Assembly: GCA_002726335.1 (NCBI GenBank)
Contig: PBSR01000190.1
Coordinates: 1-12,826 of the forward strand
DNA length: 12,826 bases
Source: Gemmatimonadaceae bacterium
GTDB lineage: Bacteria; Latescibacterota; UBA2968; UBA8231
Reading direction: 5' to 3'
Part shown: positions 7,896-12,826 of the stretch, one piece after another
Layout of the letters: every line of letters starts with the position of its first letter
How positions within the stretch are numbered: the stretch's first letter is position 1
The notes under the pieces: model-generated
Told to the model about the DNA's origin: nothing
Databases searched by the model: none
Seen by the model: only the letters and a program-made list of their open reading frames with translations
Translations under genes and position numbers: made by a program

Positions 7896-8606
7896 GTGAC
7901 AGACCACAACACATTTGTCTATGCCGGCTTTGCGGAGGGTGCCCTCAAGGCCCTTGAGGGCATTCGGCACGAACTCTACAAGGTCCTCGGCAAGAAAGCC
8001 CCACACTGGCATCTTCATGTCACACTGACCGCCAATATCTTCCCAGGAACTCACTACAGCAATCTTGCTGACCTGGAGGATGTTGTGCGAGCCGTCGTAG
8101 GTACCAAGAGCGCTGCTACGCTCATTCCCTCCAAAGAGCTACAGGCAAACGGTGGCGCCTGGATCACCTTCGAAAATCAGGTAGTCCCATTCGACAGGAT
8201 CAACAGAGACGTTCAAGACAGACTGGGAAACGAGTACACGACGGATGGCTGGCATGCAAGTGTCATGTACGACGAAGAGATCACGGGCACTCAGACGAAA
8301 CTGCTCAGAGAGACATACAGACGGATGAGACCAGATTCGCTCAGGTGCAACCACTATGGCGACTTCTATGCGGCCATGTCGCAGGCGGGGAGCCTCTACG
8401 GTCAGATGGGCGCGGTTTCTTCCCTGCCGAGCCGGAGATGCTGCACGCATCGCCCCAGGTGGCAGGGGAGCGGATGGAGACACCGAATGGGAAAGAAAAG
8501 GGTCCCCAAGCGCCGAGCCTGGGGACCCTTTTTCGTTATAGCGGTGGGCGATGCTGGAATTGAACCAGCGGCCTCCTGCATGTCAAGCAGGCACTGCTGC
8601 CAGTAA
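7896..8606 (+). CDS. 2H-phosphoesterase-like protein with read-through tail
   Basis: Two histidine motifs, His41-Val-Thr43-Leu (in HWHLHVTLTAN) and His120-Ala-Ser122-Val (in WHASVMY), are about 80 residues apart. This is the hallmark of the 2H phosphoesterase superfamily (RNA 2',3'-cyclic phosphodiesterase/ligase-like and related enzymes). The GTG at 7896 is preferred because AGGGGA ends a few bases before it; an in-frame TTG at 7857 would add 13 residues without a ribosome site. Family-like sequence runs to about residue 175 (GDFYAAMSQAGSLYG, near 8400). After that the frame continues with no stop through a terminator hairpin and a tRNA-Val fragment to 8606. The tail from about 8420 is therefore probably not original, and the natural stop may have been lost. 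The specific substrate is unknown. The gene is divergent from the sulfatase operon, with start codons 40 bp apart. Confidence 0.62.
   Translation: MTDHNTFVYAGFAEGALKALEGIRHELYKVLGKKAPHWHLHVTLTANIFPGTHYSNLADLEDVVRAVVGTKSAATLIPSKELQANGGAWITFENQVVPFDRINRDVQDRLGNEYTTDGWHASVMYDEEITGTQTKLLRETYRRMRPDSLRCNHYGDFYAAMSQAGSLYGQMGAVSSLPSRRCCTHRPRWQGSGWRHRMGKKRVPKRRAWGPFFVIAVGDAGIEPAASCMSSRHCCQ
8500..8533. terminator. Intrinsic terminator, left copy
   Basis: GGGTCCCC (8500-8507) pairs with GGGGACCC (8521-8528) and is followed by TTTTT (8529-8533). On the minus strand it is followed by TTTT (complement of 8496-8499), so it can work in both directions. It would stop transcription of the 2H gene on the + strand and originally that of the tRNA on the minus strand. 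Confidence 0.85.
8545..8595 (-). pseudogene. Truncated tRNA-Val(GAC), 3' part only
   Basis: The minus strand carries an anticodon arm CCTGC-TTGACAT-GCAGG (anticodon GAC), a variable loop, a T-arm GCTGG-TTCAATT-CCAGC and the 3' acceptor strand ATCGCCC-A, then CCG instead of CCA. The 5' acceptor strand and almost all of the D-arm are missing: sequence beyond 8595 has no GGGCGAT partner. It cannot form a tRNA. The T-arm closing pair is G-C here and A-T in the right copy, a compensated change. The coding frame of the 2H gene runs across it, which is an artefact. Confidence 0.85.
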
Positions 8607-8623
8607 ACAACAAGCTACAGAGG

Positions 8624-8641
8624 TGTAACCTAGATGTAACC
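8624..8641. repeat. Tandem TGTAACC repeats, possible integrase arm sites
   Basis: TGTAACC occurs at 8624-8630 and again at 8635-8641, exactly 11 bp apart (one helical turn), some 30-45 bp inside the end of the truncated tRNA. Paired direct repeats beside a tRNA att core are typical of arm-type binding sites of tyrosine recombinases. That role is inferred, since no integrase gene is in view. Confidence 0.4.
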
Positions 8642-8653
8642 CCGCTTTTGGGG
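8639..8653 (-). terminator. Small hairpin after brnA
   Basis: CCCC-GCTTTT-GGGG lies 22 bp beyond the brnA stop and could form downstream of the brnTA message on the minus strand. The stem is only about 4 bp and there is no long T-run, so terminator activity is doubtful. Confidence 0.3.
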
Positions 8654-8674
8654 ATCGGCCAGCCAGCCCTGGGA

Positions 8675-8908
8675 TCAGGTCAGGTTGCCATGTTCTTCAA
8701 AATGCCGAGCTACCAGAACTTTTATCAATGACTGGCGCGGCACTCCCAGTCTTGATGCTTCCTTGTCGAGGGAGCGGATCATCCAGATGGGGAAGTCAAC
8801 GTTGACCCGTTTCTGTTCCTGTCCCGGACGCCGAACACCCGTCAGGTCCAGATACTGAGTGATGTCCTCGCCAGTCTCGAACTTTTCGTCGAACGCTTCA
8901 GCCTTCAT
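8675..8908 (-). CDS. brnA: BrnA family antitoxin, ribbon-helix-helix
   Basis: The product is a 77-residue CopG/BrnA-type antitoxin. The C-terminal half, VNVDFPIWMIRSLDKEASRLGVPRQSLIKVLVARHF (residues 35-70), is a ribbon-helix-helix DNA-binding fold: a short strand, then two helices with the G-V-P-R-Q-S-L-I turn. The N-terminal acidic part (residues 1-30) is expected to wrap the toxin. Its start overlaps the end of brnT by 11 bp, which implies translational coupling. In characterised BrnTA systems BrnA neutralises BrnT and the complex represses the shared promoter, unlike most modules in placing the toxin gene first, as here. Length and organisation look intact. Confidence 0.85.
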   Translation of the reverse strand: MKAEAFDEKFETGEDITQYLDLTGVRRPGQEQKRVNVDFPIWMIRSLDKEASRLGVPRQSLIKVLVARHFEEHGNLT

Positions 8909-9158
8909 AGATCAGAATCTCTTCCTGCCTTGAACGGCGAACCGAGATGATACGGATTCGGTCGTCACGGTACGTGACAACACCCGACCAGTACGTCATG
9001 CCGATCCGACCCACCACAAGAAACCTGGGTTCATCGGTAGTGCGTGCCGGAACGTAGACAAGATCAGGATCATCCCACAGGACCTGAGCCTGCACGAAGT
9101 CGATGCCATGCTTGCGTTGGTTCGAGTCGCTCTTTACTGGATCGAACTCAAAGTCCAT
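8898..9158 (-). CDS. brnT: BrnT family toxin (ribonuclease)
   Basis: The product is an 86-residue BrnT-type toxin with a RelE-like fold, which cuts RNA and arrests growth. Recognisable blocks are MDFEFDPVKSDSNQRKHGIDF (family pattern F-x-D-P-x-K-x-x-x-N-x-x-K-H-G), VLWDDPD (26-32), the central ARTTDEPRFLVVGRIG and the C-terminal RIRIISVRRSRQEEILIYE. All conserved regions are present at the normal length, so it should be active. The ATG at 9158 lies 10 bp after a perfect -10 box and has no ribosome site, so the message is probably leaderless or nearly so. It is followed by brnA with an 11-bp overlap. Its place inside the tRNA-flanked segment fits a role in keeping that segment in the genome. 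Confidence 0.88.
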   Translation of the reverse strand: MDFEFDPVKSDSNQRKHGIDFVQAQVLWDDPDLVYVPARTTDEPRFLVVGRIGMTYWSGVVTYRDDRIRIISVRRSRQEEILIYEG

Positions 9159-9195
9159 GGTATAGAAATTATACCTTCATGAGACTGAAAGTCAA
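9159..9195 (-). promoter_or_regulatory. brnTA promoter and operator
   Basis: On the minus strand TTGACT (9190-9195) and TATAAT (9168-9173) are separated by 16 bp, a near-consensus sigma-70 promoter. The perfect inverted repeat GGTATA-gaaat-TATACC (9159-9175) covers the -10 box and touches the brnT start codon. It is a likely site for the BrnA dimer, giving autorepression by blocking RNA polymerase. Confidence 0.75.
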
Positions 9196-9422
9196 CCACG
9201 GGCGGCCCTGGTGATTCCTGTCGAACGGATTTCGCGGCACCACGGGCCCGCCCCTATTGCTGTGCTCGCACAGGGGATCAGCAGCATCGTGTCCTGCAAT
9301 GATGGGTCATGCAATCGGGTGCCGCAGGAAGCAGGTCGCGTTCGCCCGGTGGGAGTCATATCGTTCTGCGGATCCCAATGTCCGAATATCCTATCCCCTG
9401 ACAGGAGATCTGAGAGAATCCC
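9196..9422. other. Intergenic region before the amidohydrolase
   Basis: This stretch separates the divergent brnTA and amidohydrolase genes. It contains a short inverted repeat CTGTG-ctcg-CACAG (about 9260-9273) and a GAGAGA element (9412-9417) five bases before the ATG at 9423. I see no convincing promoter for the amidohydrolase and no further gene. Confidence 0.35.
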
Positions 9423-10970
9423 ATGGCAAGCCAGATTCTTCGCTGTGTGGCCGCCGTACTCCTCTTGACCTCCTGCAGCAACACTGCTGCGCGACGGCCC
9501 GGCTCGTCCGCCGATCGGCCGAACGCCTATGACCTCGTGCTCAGTGGGGGGCGCGTCATGGATCCGGAATCCGGATTGGACGGGGTCCGTAACGTGGGCA
9601 TTAAGGATGGTACGATTCGTGCCCTTTCGGAGGGCGCGCTTTCTGCGCGCGAGACACTCGACGTGCGTGGGCTCATCGTGGCCCCGGGCTTCATCGATCT
9701 TCACGCCCATGGTCAGGATAACAAGAGCAACGCATTCCAGGCGCGAGACGGAGTCACAACGGCTCTGGATCTCGAGGCAGGCGCCTACCCCGTCGACATG
9801 CTTTTTGCCAATCGCCGGGATAAGGCGATTCTCCACTACGGCGTAGCCACGGGCCACATACCCGCCCGCATCAACGTCAGTACCGGCCTGTCCCCTGGGC
9901 ACCCGATGACGCGCGAGGTCTATTTGCCGTGGTACATGAAGTTCGCGGAGAAGGCGTACGCCTTCTTCGCGGATACCAACCCTATGGCGTCGTTACAGGA
10001 TCCCCTGAGTGAGAGCCAAGTCGAAGAGCTCCTCGAGAAGGTCGATAATGATCTCGTGGACGGGGGTGTGGGTGTGGGCTTCGGACTCGATTACACGCCC
10101 GGAGCCGATGACGACGAAATCCGTCGGGTCTTCGAGGTGGTGGCCAAGCGTGGGGTCCCTTGTTTCGTACACATGAAGGGTGTGTCCGGCCTGACCGACA
10201 TGAGTGCCATGGAATCGCTGCTTGGCTATGCTGAATCAAGTGGTGCGGCGCTCCATGTGCTGCACATCACGAGCATGGGGCAGAAGCGCACCCCTCGATA
10301 CCTCGAAATGATCGAGGCTGCGCGCGAACGCGGAATGGATGTTACCGTCGAAGCCTACCCCTACACGGCCGGGTCCACGTACATCGAGTCGGCGTTCTTC
10401 GACGACGGCTGGAGGGCGCGTCTGGGAATCGACTATGGCGACCTCCAATGGTCCGAGACGGGCGAACGCCTGACGGAAGAGATCTTTCATACGTACCGCG
10501 AGCAAGGTGGTCTCGTCATTCTTCATGCCATGACGCCGGAGATTGTCGAGTTGGCGATCGCGCACCCGCTGGTCATGATCGCGTCCGATGGTGTTCCGAT
10601 GCTCAAGGGCGGCGAACACCCGCGCGGCGCCGGGACTTACGCGCGAGTCCTGGGCTACTACTCGCGTGAGCTTGGGACGATCGACCTGATGGACGCTCTT
10701 CGGAAAATGACGATCATGCCGGCGCAGCGCCTTGAGGCGTTTGTCCCGGAGATGAGGGACAAAGGCCGAATTAGGATAGGCGCCGACGCGGACATCACCG
10801 TATTCGATCCAGCGACTGTGATCGACCGTGCCACCTTCGAGGACTCCCACCAAGCCTCTGAAGGCATCCCGCATGTCCTCGTCGCGGGAACCTTTGTGGT
10901 GCGCGATGGGGTGCTCGTCCCGAATGTGTACCCAGGCCAACCCATCCGGGCTCCACGCAGTTCGCGGTAG
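9423..10970 (+). CDS. D-aminoacylase-like amidohydrolase, lipoprotein
   Basis: The product is a 515-residue metal-dependent amidohydrolase related to N-acyl-D-amino-acid deacylases. A short signal ends in the lipobox LTSC with Cys18, so it is probably lipid-anchored and exported. Family elements are the N-terminal beta-sandwich strand YDLVLSGGRVMDPESGLDGVRNVGIKDG, DLHAHG with metal ligands His94 and His96, FVHMKG (His250), LHITS (His281), SDG (Asp389) and HPRGAGTYARVLG near the end of the barrel. ADITVFDP and VLVAGTFVVRDG return to the beta-sandwich. Classical D-aminoacylase uses a Cys at the position after the GxTT strand; here the matching segment is VTTALDLEAGAYP, with Glu118 as a likely replacement ligand. 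Its expected role is deacylating N-acyl-D-amino acids or related amides in the envelope. It is followed after 60 bp by a serine hydrolase gene, probably as an operon. Confidence 0.88.
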   Translation: MASQILRCVAAVLLLTSCSNTAARRPGSSADRPNAYDLVLSGGRVMDPESGLDGVRNVGIKDGTIRALSEGALSARETLDVRGLIVAPGFIDLHAHGQDNKSNAFQARDGVTTALDLEAGAYPVDMLFANRRDKAILHYGVATGHIPARINVSTGLSPGHPMTREVYLPWYMKFAEKAYAFFADTNPMASLQDPLSESQVEELLEKVDNDLVDGGVGVGFGLDYTPGADDDEIRRVFEVVAKRGVPCFVHMKGVSGLTDMSAMESLLGYAESSGAALHVLHITSMGQKRTPRYLEMIEAARERGMDVTVEAYPYTAGSTYIESAFFDDGWRARLGIDYGDLQWSETGERLTEEIFHTYREQGGLVILHAMTPEIVELAIAHPLVMIASDGVPMLKGGEHPRGAGTYARVLGYYSRELGTIDLMDALRKMTIMPAQRLEAFVPEMRDKGRIRIGADADITVFDPATVIDRATFEDSHQASEGIPHVLVAGTFVVRDGVLVPNVYPGQPIRAPRSSR

Positions 10971-10985
10971 CCCGGCAGGGCCGGG
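10971..10985 (+). other. Short perfect hairpin after the amidohydrolase stop
   Basis: CCCGGC-agg-GCCGGG begins at the base after the TAG stop. It has no T-run, so a full terminator is unlikely; an mRNA processing or stability element between the two genes is possible. Confidence 0.35.
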
Positions 10986-11030
10986 AAGCAGGTAGATTGT
11001 GACGAGCTCGTATTGCCAGAAGGAGAACCG

Positions 11031-11755
11031 ATGCGGACCACGATCCTGATGTGCCTGATCCTGCTCGCGGGACGACCAATCCTCGCACAGGATGATGTTC
11101 GACAAGAGATCGAGTCGCTTGTGAAGCTCTACCACGAACAGGGGCGATTTACGGGTAGTGTGTTGGCAGCGACGGACGGTGAGATCCTCTATGCCGACGG
11201 TGTGGGGATGGCGAATGTCGAATGGGGAATACCAAACACGCCCGACACGCGGTTTCGCGTCGGCTCGATTACCAAGCAGTTCACGGCAGCTGTCGTCCTA
11301 CAATTGGTCTCCGAGGGCAGAGCCGAGTTGGACGATTCCATCACCAGGCATCTGCCCGAGTACCGGCGCGACACCGGCGATCGCGTCACGCTCCACCACC
11401 TCCTGACACACTCCTCTGGCATTCCCAGCTACACGAGCAATCCTGATTTCTGGGACGACGCCCACGCAACCTACAAGGTCGATGAGTTCGTCGAGGAGTA
11501 CTGCAGTGGGGATCTGGACTTCCAGCCAGGGTCAGAGTACCGCTACAACAATTCGGGCTACTTCCTTCTTGGTGCGATCATTGAGGCCGTCACCGGAAAC
11601 ACCTACGCCGAGGAGTTGCAGGATCGAATCTTCGATCCTCTCGGAATGACCGGCTCGGGCTACGATACCCACGAGGCGATCATCGAGAAGCGCGCTATTG
11701 GTTACACGCCGACCTACGACGGACTGGCAAACTCGGCGTTCCTTCTGGCCTGTTC
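11031..11755 (+). pseudogene. Serine hydrolase (beta-lactamase class C fold), C-terminally truncated
   Basis: The start at 11031 has AAGGAG six bases upstream, and the product begins with a Sec signal (MRTTILMCLILLAGRPILAQ). Family elements are the nucleophile motif Ser79-x-x-Lys82 in GSITKQFTAA, HLLTHSSGIPSY (123-134), the YxN motif Tyr172-Asn173-Asn174 in YRYNNSGYFLLGAIIE and FDPLGMTGSGY. These place it in the S12/beta-lactamase-related group (D-aminopeptidases, esterases, PBP-like enzymes). After GLANSAF (about 11743) similarity stops. The frame runs 23 more unrelated codons to 11822, antisense to the next gene's C-terminal domain. The third active-site motif (K/H-T/S-G) and some 100 or more residues are missing, so it is probably inactive. 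Paired with a D-aminoacylase-like gene, it may once have served D-amino-acid peptide breakdown. Confidence 0.8.
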
Positions 11756-12238
11756 AACAATTCGCGATCTGGCCTCCGTCGGATCTCCAGGTTCGGCCTC
11801 CGCCTCCCTCTGTCGCTCGTAGTAGGCTTGTCGGTCCCCGTTTGACATGCAGGCGAGAATCCGGAGCCGCACCGAGGGGGAACCGCCGTTGATCACGTAG
11901 TCGCGCAAGGCCGTCACCAGAACGGCGTGGTCTATCTCCGTGAGCAGTCTCTTCAGGTCATGGTCCGGCAAGTCGGCGAGTGCATCGAACCCCGGTCCGA
12001 CAGCCCCGCGCAGTTCCGCCCAGTTCTCGAAGCCATAGTCTCGGGCGATAACGTGCTGTGTCTCCTGAAGAGTTACTTCAGCAGAGAGAATGTCGGCCTC
12101 GGAGGCATCACCAAGGCGGCGCAGATGCGCTTTGACTCGGTGGACAGCATCAAAGTCCCCCTGCTCGAGAGCCCTGTGGAGTTGCCTGGCTTCGTTCTTG
12201 AGGTGCCGGAGACTGGGATTGGAAGGTAATGCGGGCAT
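11714..12238 (-). CDS. Protein with FliG_C-like domain behind a small helical domain
   Basis: The product is 174 residues long. The N-terminal part (residues 8-80: SLRHLKNEARQLHRALEQGD..., then QHVIARDYGFENWAELRG) is the helical cap often found ahead of ankyrin repeats and other repeats in environmental bacteria. The C-terminal part (about 88-170) reads DHDLKRLLTEIDHAVLVTALRDY, then RLRILACMSNGDRQAYYERQRE, then EARSRIVEQARRNAEF. It follows the order of the FliG C-terminal domain (L-x-R-L-L-R-E-V-D ... L-x-x-A-L-K ... I-L-x-N-M-S ... I-V-x-x-A-R-R). It lacks the other FliG domains and no flagellar genes are near, so a flagellar switch role is unlikely. The start at 12238 has AGAGGG upstream. 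Its stop falls at the junction with the truncated serine hydrolase, so the C-terminus may be clipped. Function unknown. Confidence 0.65.
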   Translation of the reverse strand: MPALPSNPSLRHLKNEARQLHRALEQGDFDAVHRVKAHLRRLGDASEADILSAEVTLQETQHVIARDYGFENWAELRGAVGPGFDALADLPDHDLKRLLTEIDHAVLVTALRDYVINGGSPSVRLRILACMSNGDRQAYYERQREAEAEPGDPTEARSRIVEQARRNAEFASPS

Positions 12239-12442
12239 AGTACCCTCTTTCGTGAACAGCCCGGCGTCCGCGTGAGACGGGCAGAAAGAAGGTGATCTTC
12301 AAGGATGTCACTCAGGAGGGTGGCCTGGGGCCTTCCCGCGGACCGGTGGCTCTCCCTTGGAGCCATGCGGGTACAATACGCCACAGTTTCTGCAACGCAA
12401 AGCGGAATCTCGGAGGATGTTCTGCGAGGACGCGGGCCTTGA
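12239..12442. other. Intergenic region, no gene seen
   Basis: About 200 bp lie between the FliG_C-like gene and the FlgD-like remnant. On the minus strand TTGCGT and TATTGT, 16 bp apart (around 12371-12400), form a weak promoter candidate for the FliG_C-like gene, with a leader of roughly 130 nt. Nothing else is recognisable. Confidence 0.25.
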
Positions 12443-12679
12443 GGGGCGGGCAGACTCGCTCGAGTCTTCGGCGCTCAACTTTGTCCATCACTGGCGATCT
12501 ACAATCTGGCGGCGCAGAGAGTGGCGACGCTCATGAGCGGTCACCGTGAAGCGGGGTCGTACTCAGTACGGTGGGATGGTGTGACCGAAGCCGGACTCGA
12601 ACTGGCGTCGGGTGTGTACTTCTACCGGCTTACGGCGGGGGATCGGGCGGAGACACGGAAGCTGTTGCGGCTGCGTTGA
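12443..12679 (+). pseudogene. FlgD-like / type IX-sorting-like C-terminal domain remnant
   Basis: A frame open from 12443 (after a TGA at 12440) reads LAIYNLAAQRVATLMSG, HREAGSYSVRWDGVTEAG, LELASGVYFYRLTAGD and ETRKLLRLR, then stops with TGA at 12677-12679. This is the standard FlgD immunoglobulin-like / T9SS C-terminal domain found at the end of large secreted proteins in Latescibacterota, Gemmatimonadota, Bacteroidota and related groups. The usual PNPFNPxTxIxF start of the domain is absent, upstream residues look unrelated, and there is no start codon with a ribosome site. It is therefore the 3' scrap of a secreted-protein gene, probably not expressed. It ends 32 bp before the tRNA terminator. 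Confidence 0.72.
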
Positions 12680-12703
12680 GCAGAGATAACGAAAAGCTGA
12701 ACA

Positions 12704-12806
12704 AGAAAAAGGGTCCCCAAGCGCCAAGCCTGGGGACCCTTTTTCGTTATAATGGTGGGCGATACTGGAATTGAACCAGTGACCTCCTGCATGTCAAGCA
12801 GGCACT
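12704..12806. repeat. Right copy of terminator/tRNA-Val direct repeat (att-like)
   Basis: This is the counterpart of 8494-8595, 4,210 bp downstream in the same orientation. Six substitutions separate the copies, including a compensated T-stem pair. Here the match continues into a full D-arm, so this is the functional tRNA side of the pair. Confidence 0.75.
12711..12744. terminator. Intrinsic terminator of tRNA-Val, bidirectional
   Basis: GGGTCCCC (12711-12718) pairs with GGGGACCC (12732-12739) around a partly paired loop. T-runs follow on both strands: TTTTT at 12740-12744 for the + strand, and the complement of AAAAA at 12706-12710 for the minus strand. It lies just beyond the 3' end of the tRNA gene. 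Confidence 0.88.
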
Positions 12807-12826
12807 CTAACCATCTGAGCTAATCG
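12753..12826 (-). tRNA. tRNA-Val (anticodon GAC), 5' end beyond the window
   Basis: The minus strand reads CGAT-TA-GCTC-D-loop-GAGT-G, then CCTGC-TTGACAT-GCAGG with anticodon GAC at the centre of the seven-base loop. The T-arm ACTGG-TTCAATT-CCAGT follows, then ATCGCCC-A and an encoded CCA (complement of 12753-12755). The acceptor 3' strand needs GGGCGAT at the 5' end. Only CGAT is inside the window, so three bases are cut off by its edge. All stems pair, so the gene should be functional. It decodes GUC and GUU valine codons. Confidence 0.92.

Larger units (their letters stand above)
8494..8595. repeat. Left copy of terminator/tRNA-Val direct repeat (att-like)
   Basis: These 102 bases match 12704-12806 in the same orientation, with six substitutions and one single-base indel. 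They comprise the terminator hairpin and the 3' part of a tRNA-Val gene. Identity stops sharply at 8595, where GCACT continues as GCTGCC here but as CTAACC in the right copy. The break falls in the D-arm, just 5' of the anticodon stem. The arrangement resembles the displaced 3' tRNA end left by integration into a tRNA gene. Confidence 0.75.

Noticed and set aside
8541..8595. Left tRNA-Val copy as a working tRNA
   Set aside because: There is no 5' acceptor strand or D-arm to the right of 8595, and the 3' end reads CCG, not CCA.
9192..9902. A 236-codon minus-strand open frame
   Set aside because: It overlaps the amidohydrolase N-terminal domain in antisense and the brnTA -35 region, and its translation has no recognisable domain.
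10971..10985. Full intrinsic terminator between the amidohydrolase and the serine hydrolase
   Set aside because: The stem is only 6 bp and no T-run follows, and the next gene starts 46 bp later with its own ribosome site, which fits read-through.
10236..11135. A 299-codon minus-strand open frame opposite the amidohydrolase and the serine hydrolase start
   Set aside because: The + strand carries the conserved SDG and HPRGAGTY motifs and the ribosome site at 11020; the antisense translation shows no family pattern.
1..12826. CRISPR array or insertion sequence
   Set aside because: No regularly spaced short repeats and no transposase-like protein or terminal inverted repeats were seen; the only long repeat is the tRNA/terminator pair.

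Overview
The window is bacterial, moderately GC-rich and gene-dense. It has the look of an uncultured environmental (possibly marine) lineage such as Latescibacterota, Gemmatimonadota or a Poribacteria-like group. The taxonomic hint is indirect: several one-domain sulfatases beside a Gfo/Idh/MocA dehydrogenase, a D-aminoacylase-like lipoprotein, and the C-terminal end of a FlgD-like/type IX-sorting-like domain. No marker gene is present, so the lineage call is weak.

Left edge (1-671): a decayed HigB toxin remnant with a one-base deletion is followed by an intact HigA antitoxin. Directly after it lies a short frameshifted scrap of an NHL-repeat (beta-propeller) gene.

Sulfatase block (672-7855): sulfatase 1 runs on the + strand and converges on a four-gene minus-strand operon. 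In transcription order the operon is a FAD-dependent amine/amino-acid oxidoreductase, a Gfo/Idh/MocA NAD(P)-dependent dehydrogenase, sulfatase 3 and sulfatase 2. All three sulfatases have the Cys formylglycine motif and complete metal and catalytic residues, and none has a signal peptide. This points to intracellular desulfation and oxidation of a small sulfated, perhaps amino-containing, compound. No formylglycine-generating enzyme or transporter is in the window.

7896-8606: a divergent 2H-phosphoesterase-like gene starts 40 bp from the operon start. Its reading frame runs without a stop through an intrinsic terminator into a truncated tRNA-Val.

8494-12826, candidate island: about 100 bp (terminator plus the 3' two thirds of a tRNA-Val(GAC)) occurs twice as a direct repeat 4.2 kb apart. 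The right copy is an apparently intact tRNA gene cut only by the window edge; the left copy is a 3' fragment. This is the geometry left by integration into a tRNA gene, and paired TGTAACC repeats lie just inside the left junction. Between the repeats are a BrnT/BrnA toxin-antitoxin pair with a clear promoter/operator, a D-aminoacylase-like lipoprotein, a beta-lactamase-fold serine hydrolase that has lost its C-terminal part, an opposing gene with a FliG_C-like domain abutting that truncation, and a FlgD-like C-terminal remnant. No integrase is visible.

The window thus pairs an orderly catabolic operon with an accessory segment and several gene fragments. The fragments could reflect genome decay or, in part, assembly joins.
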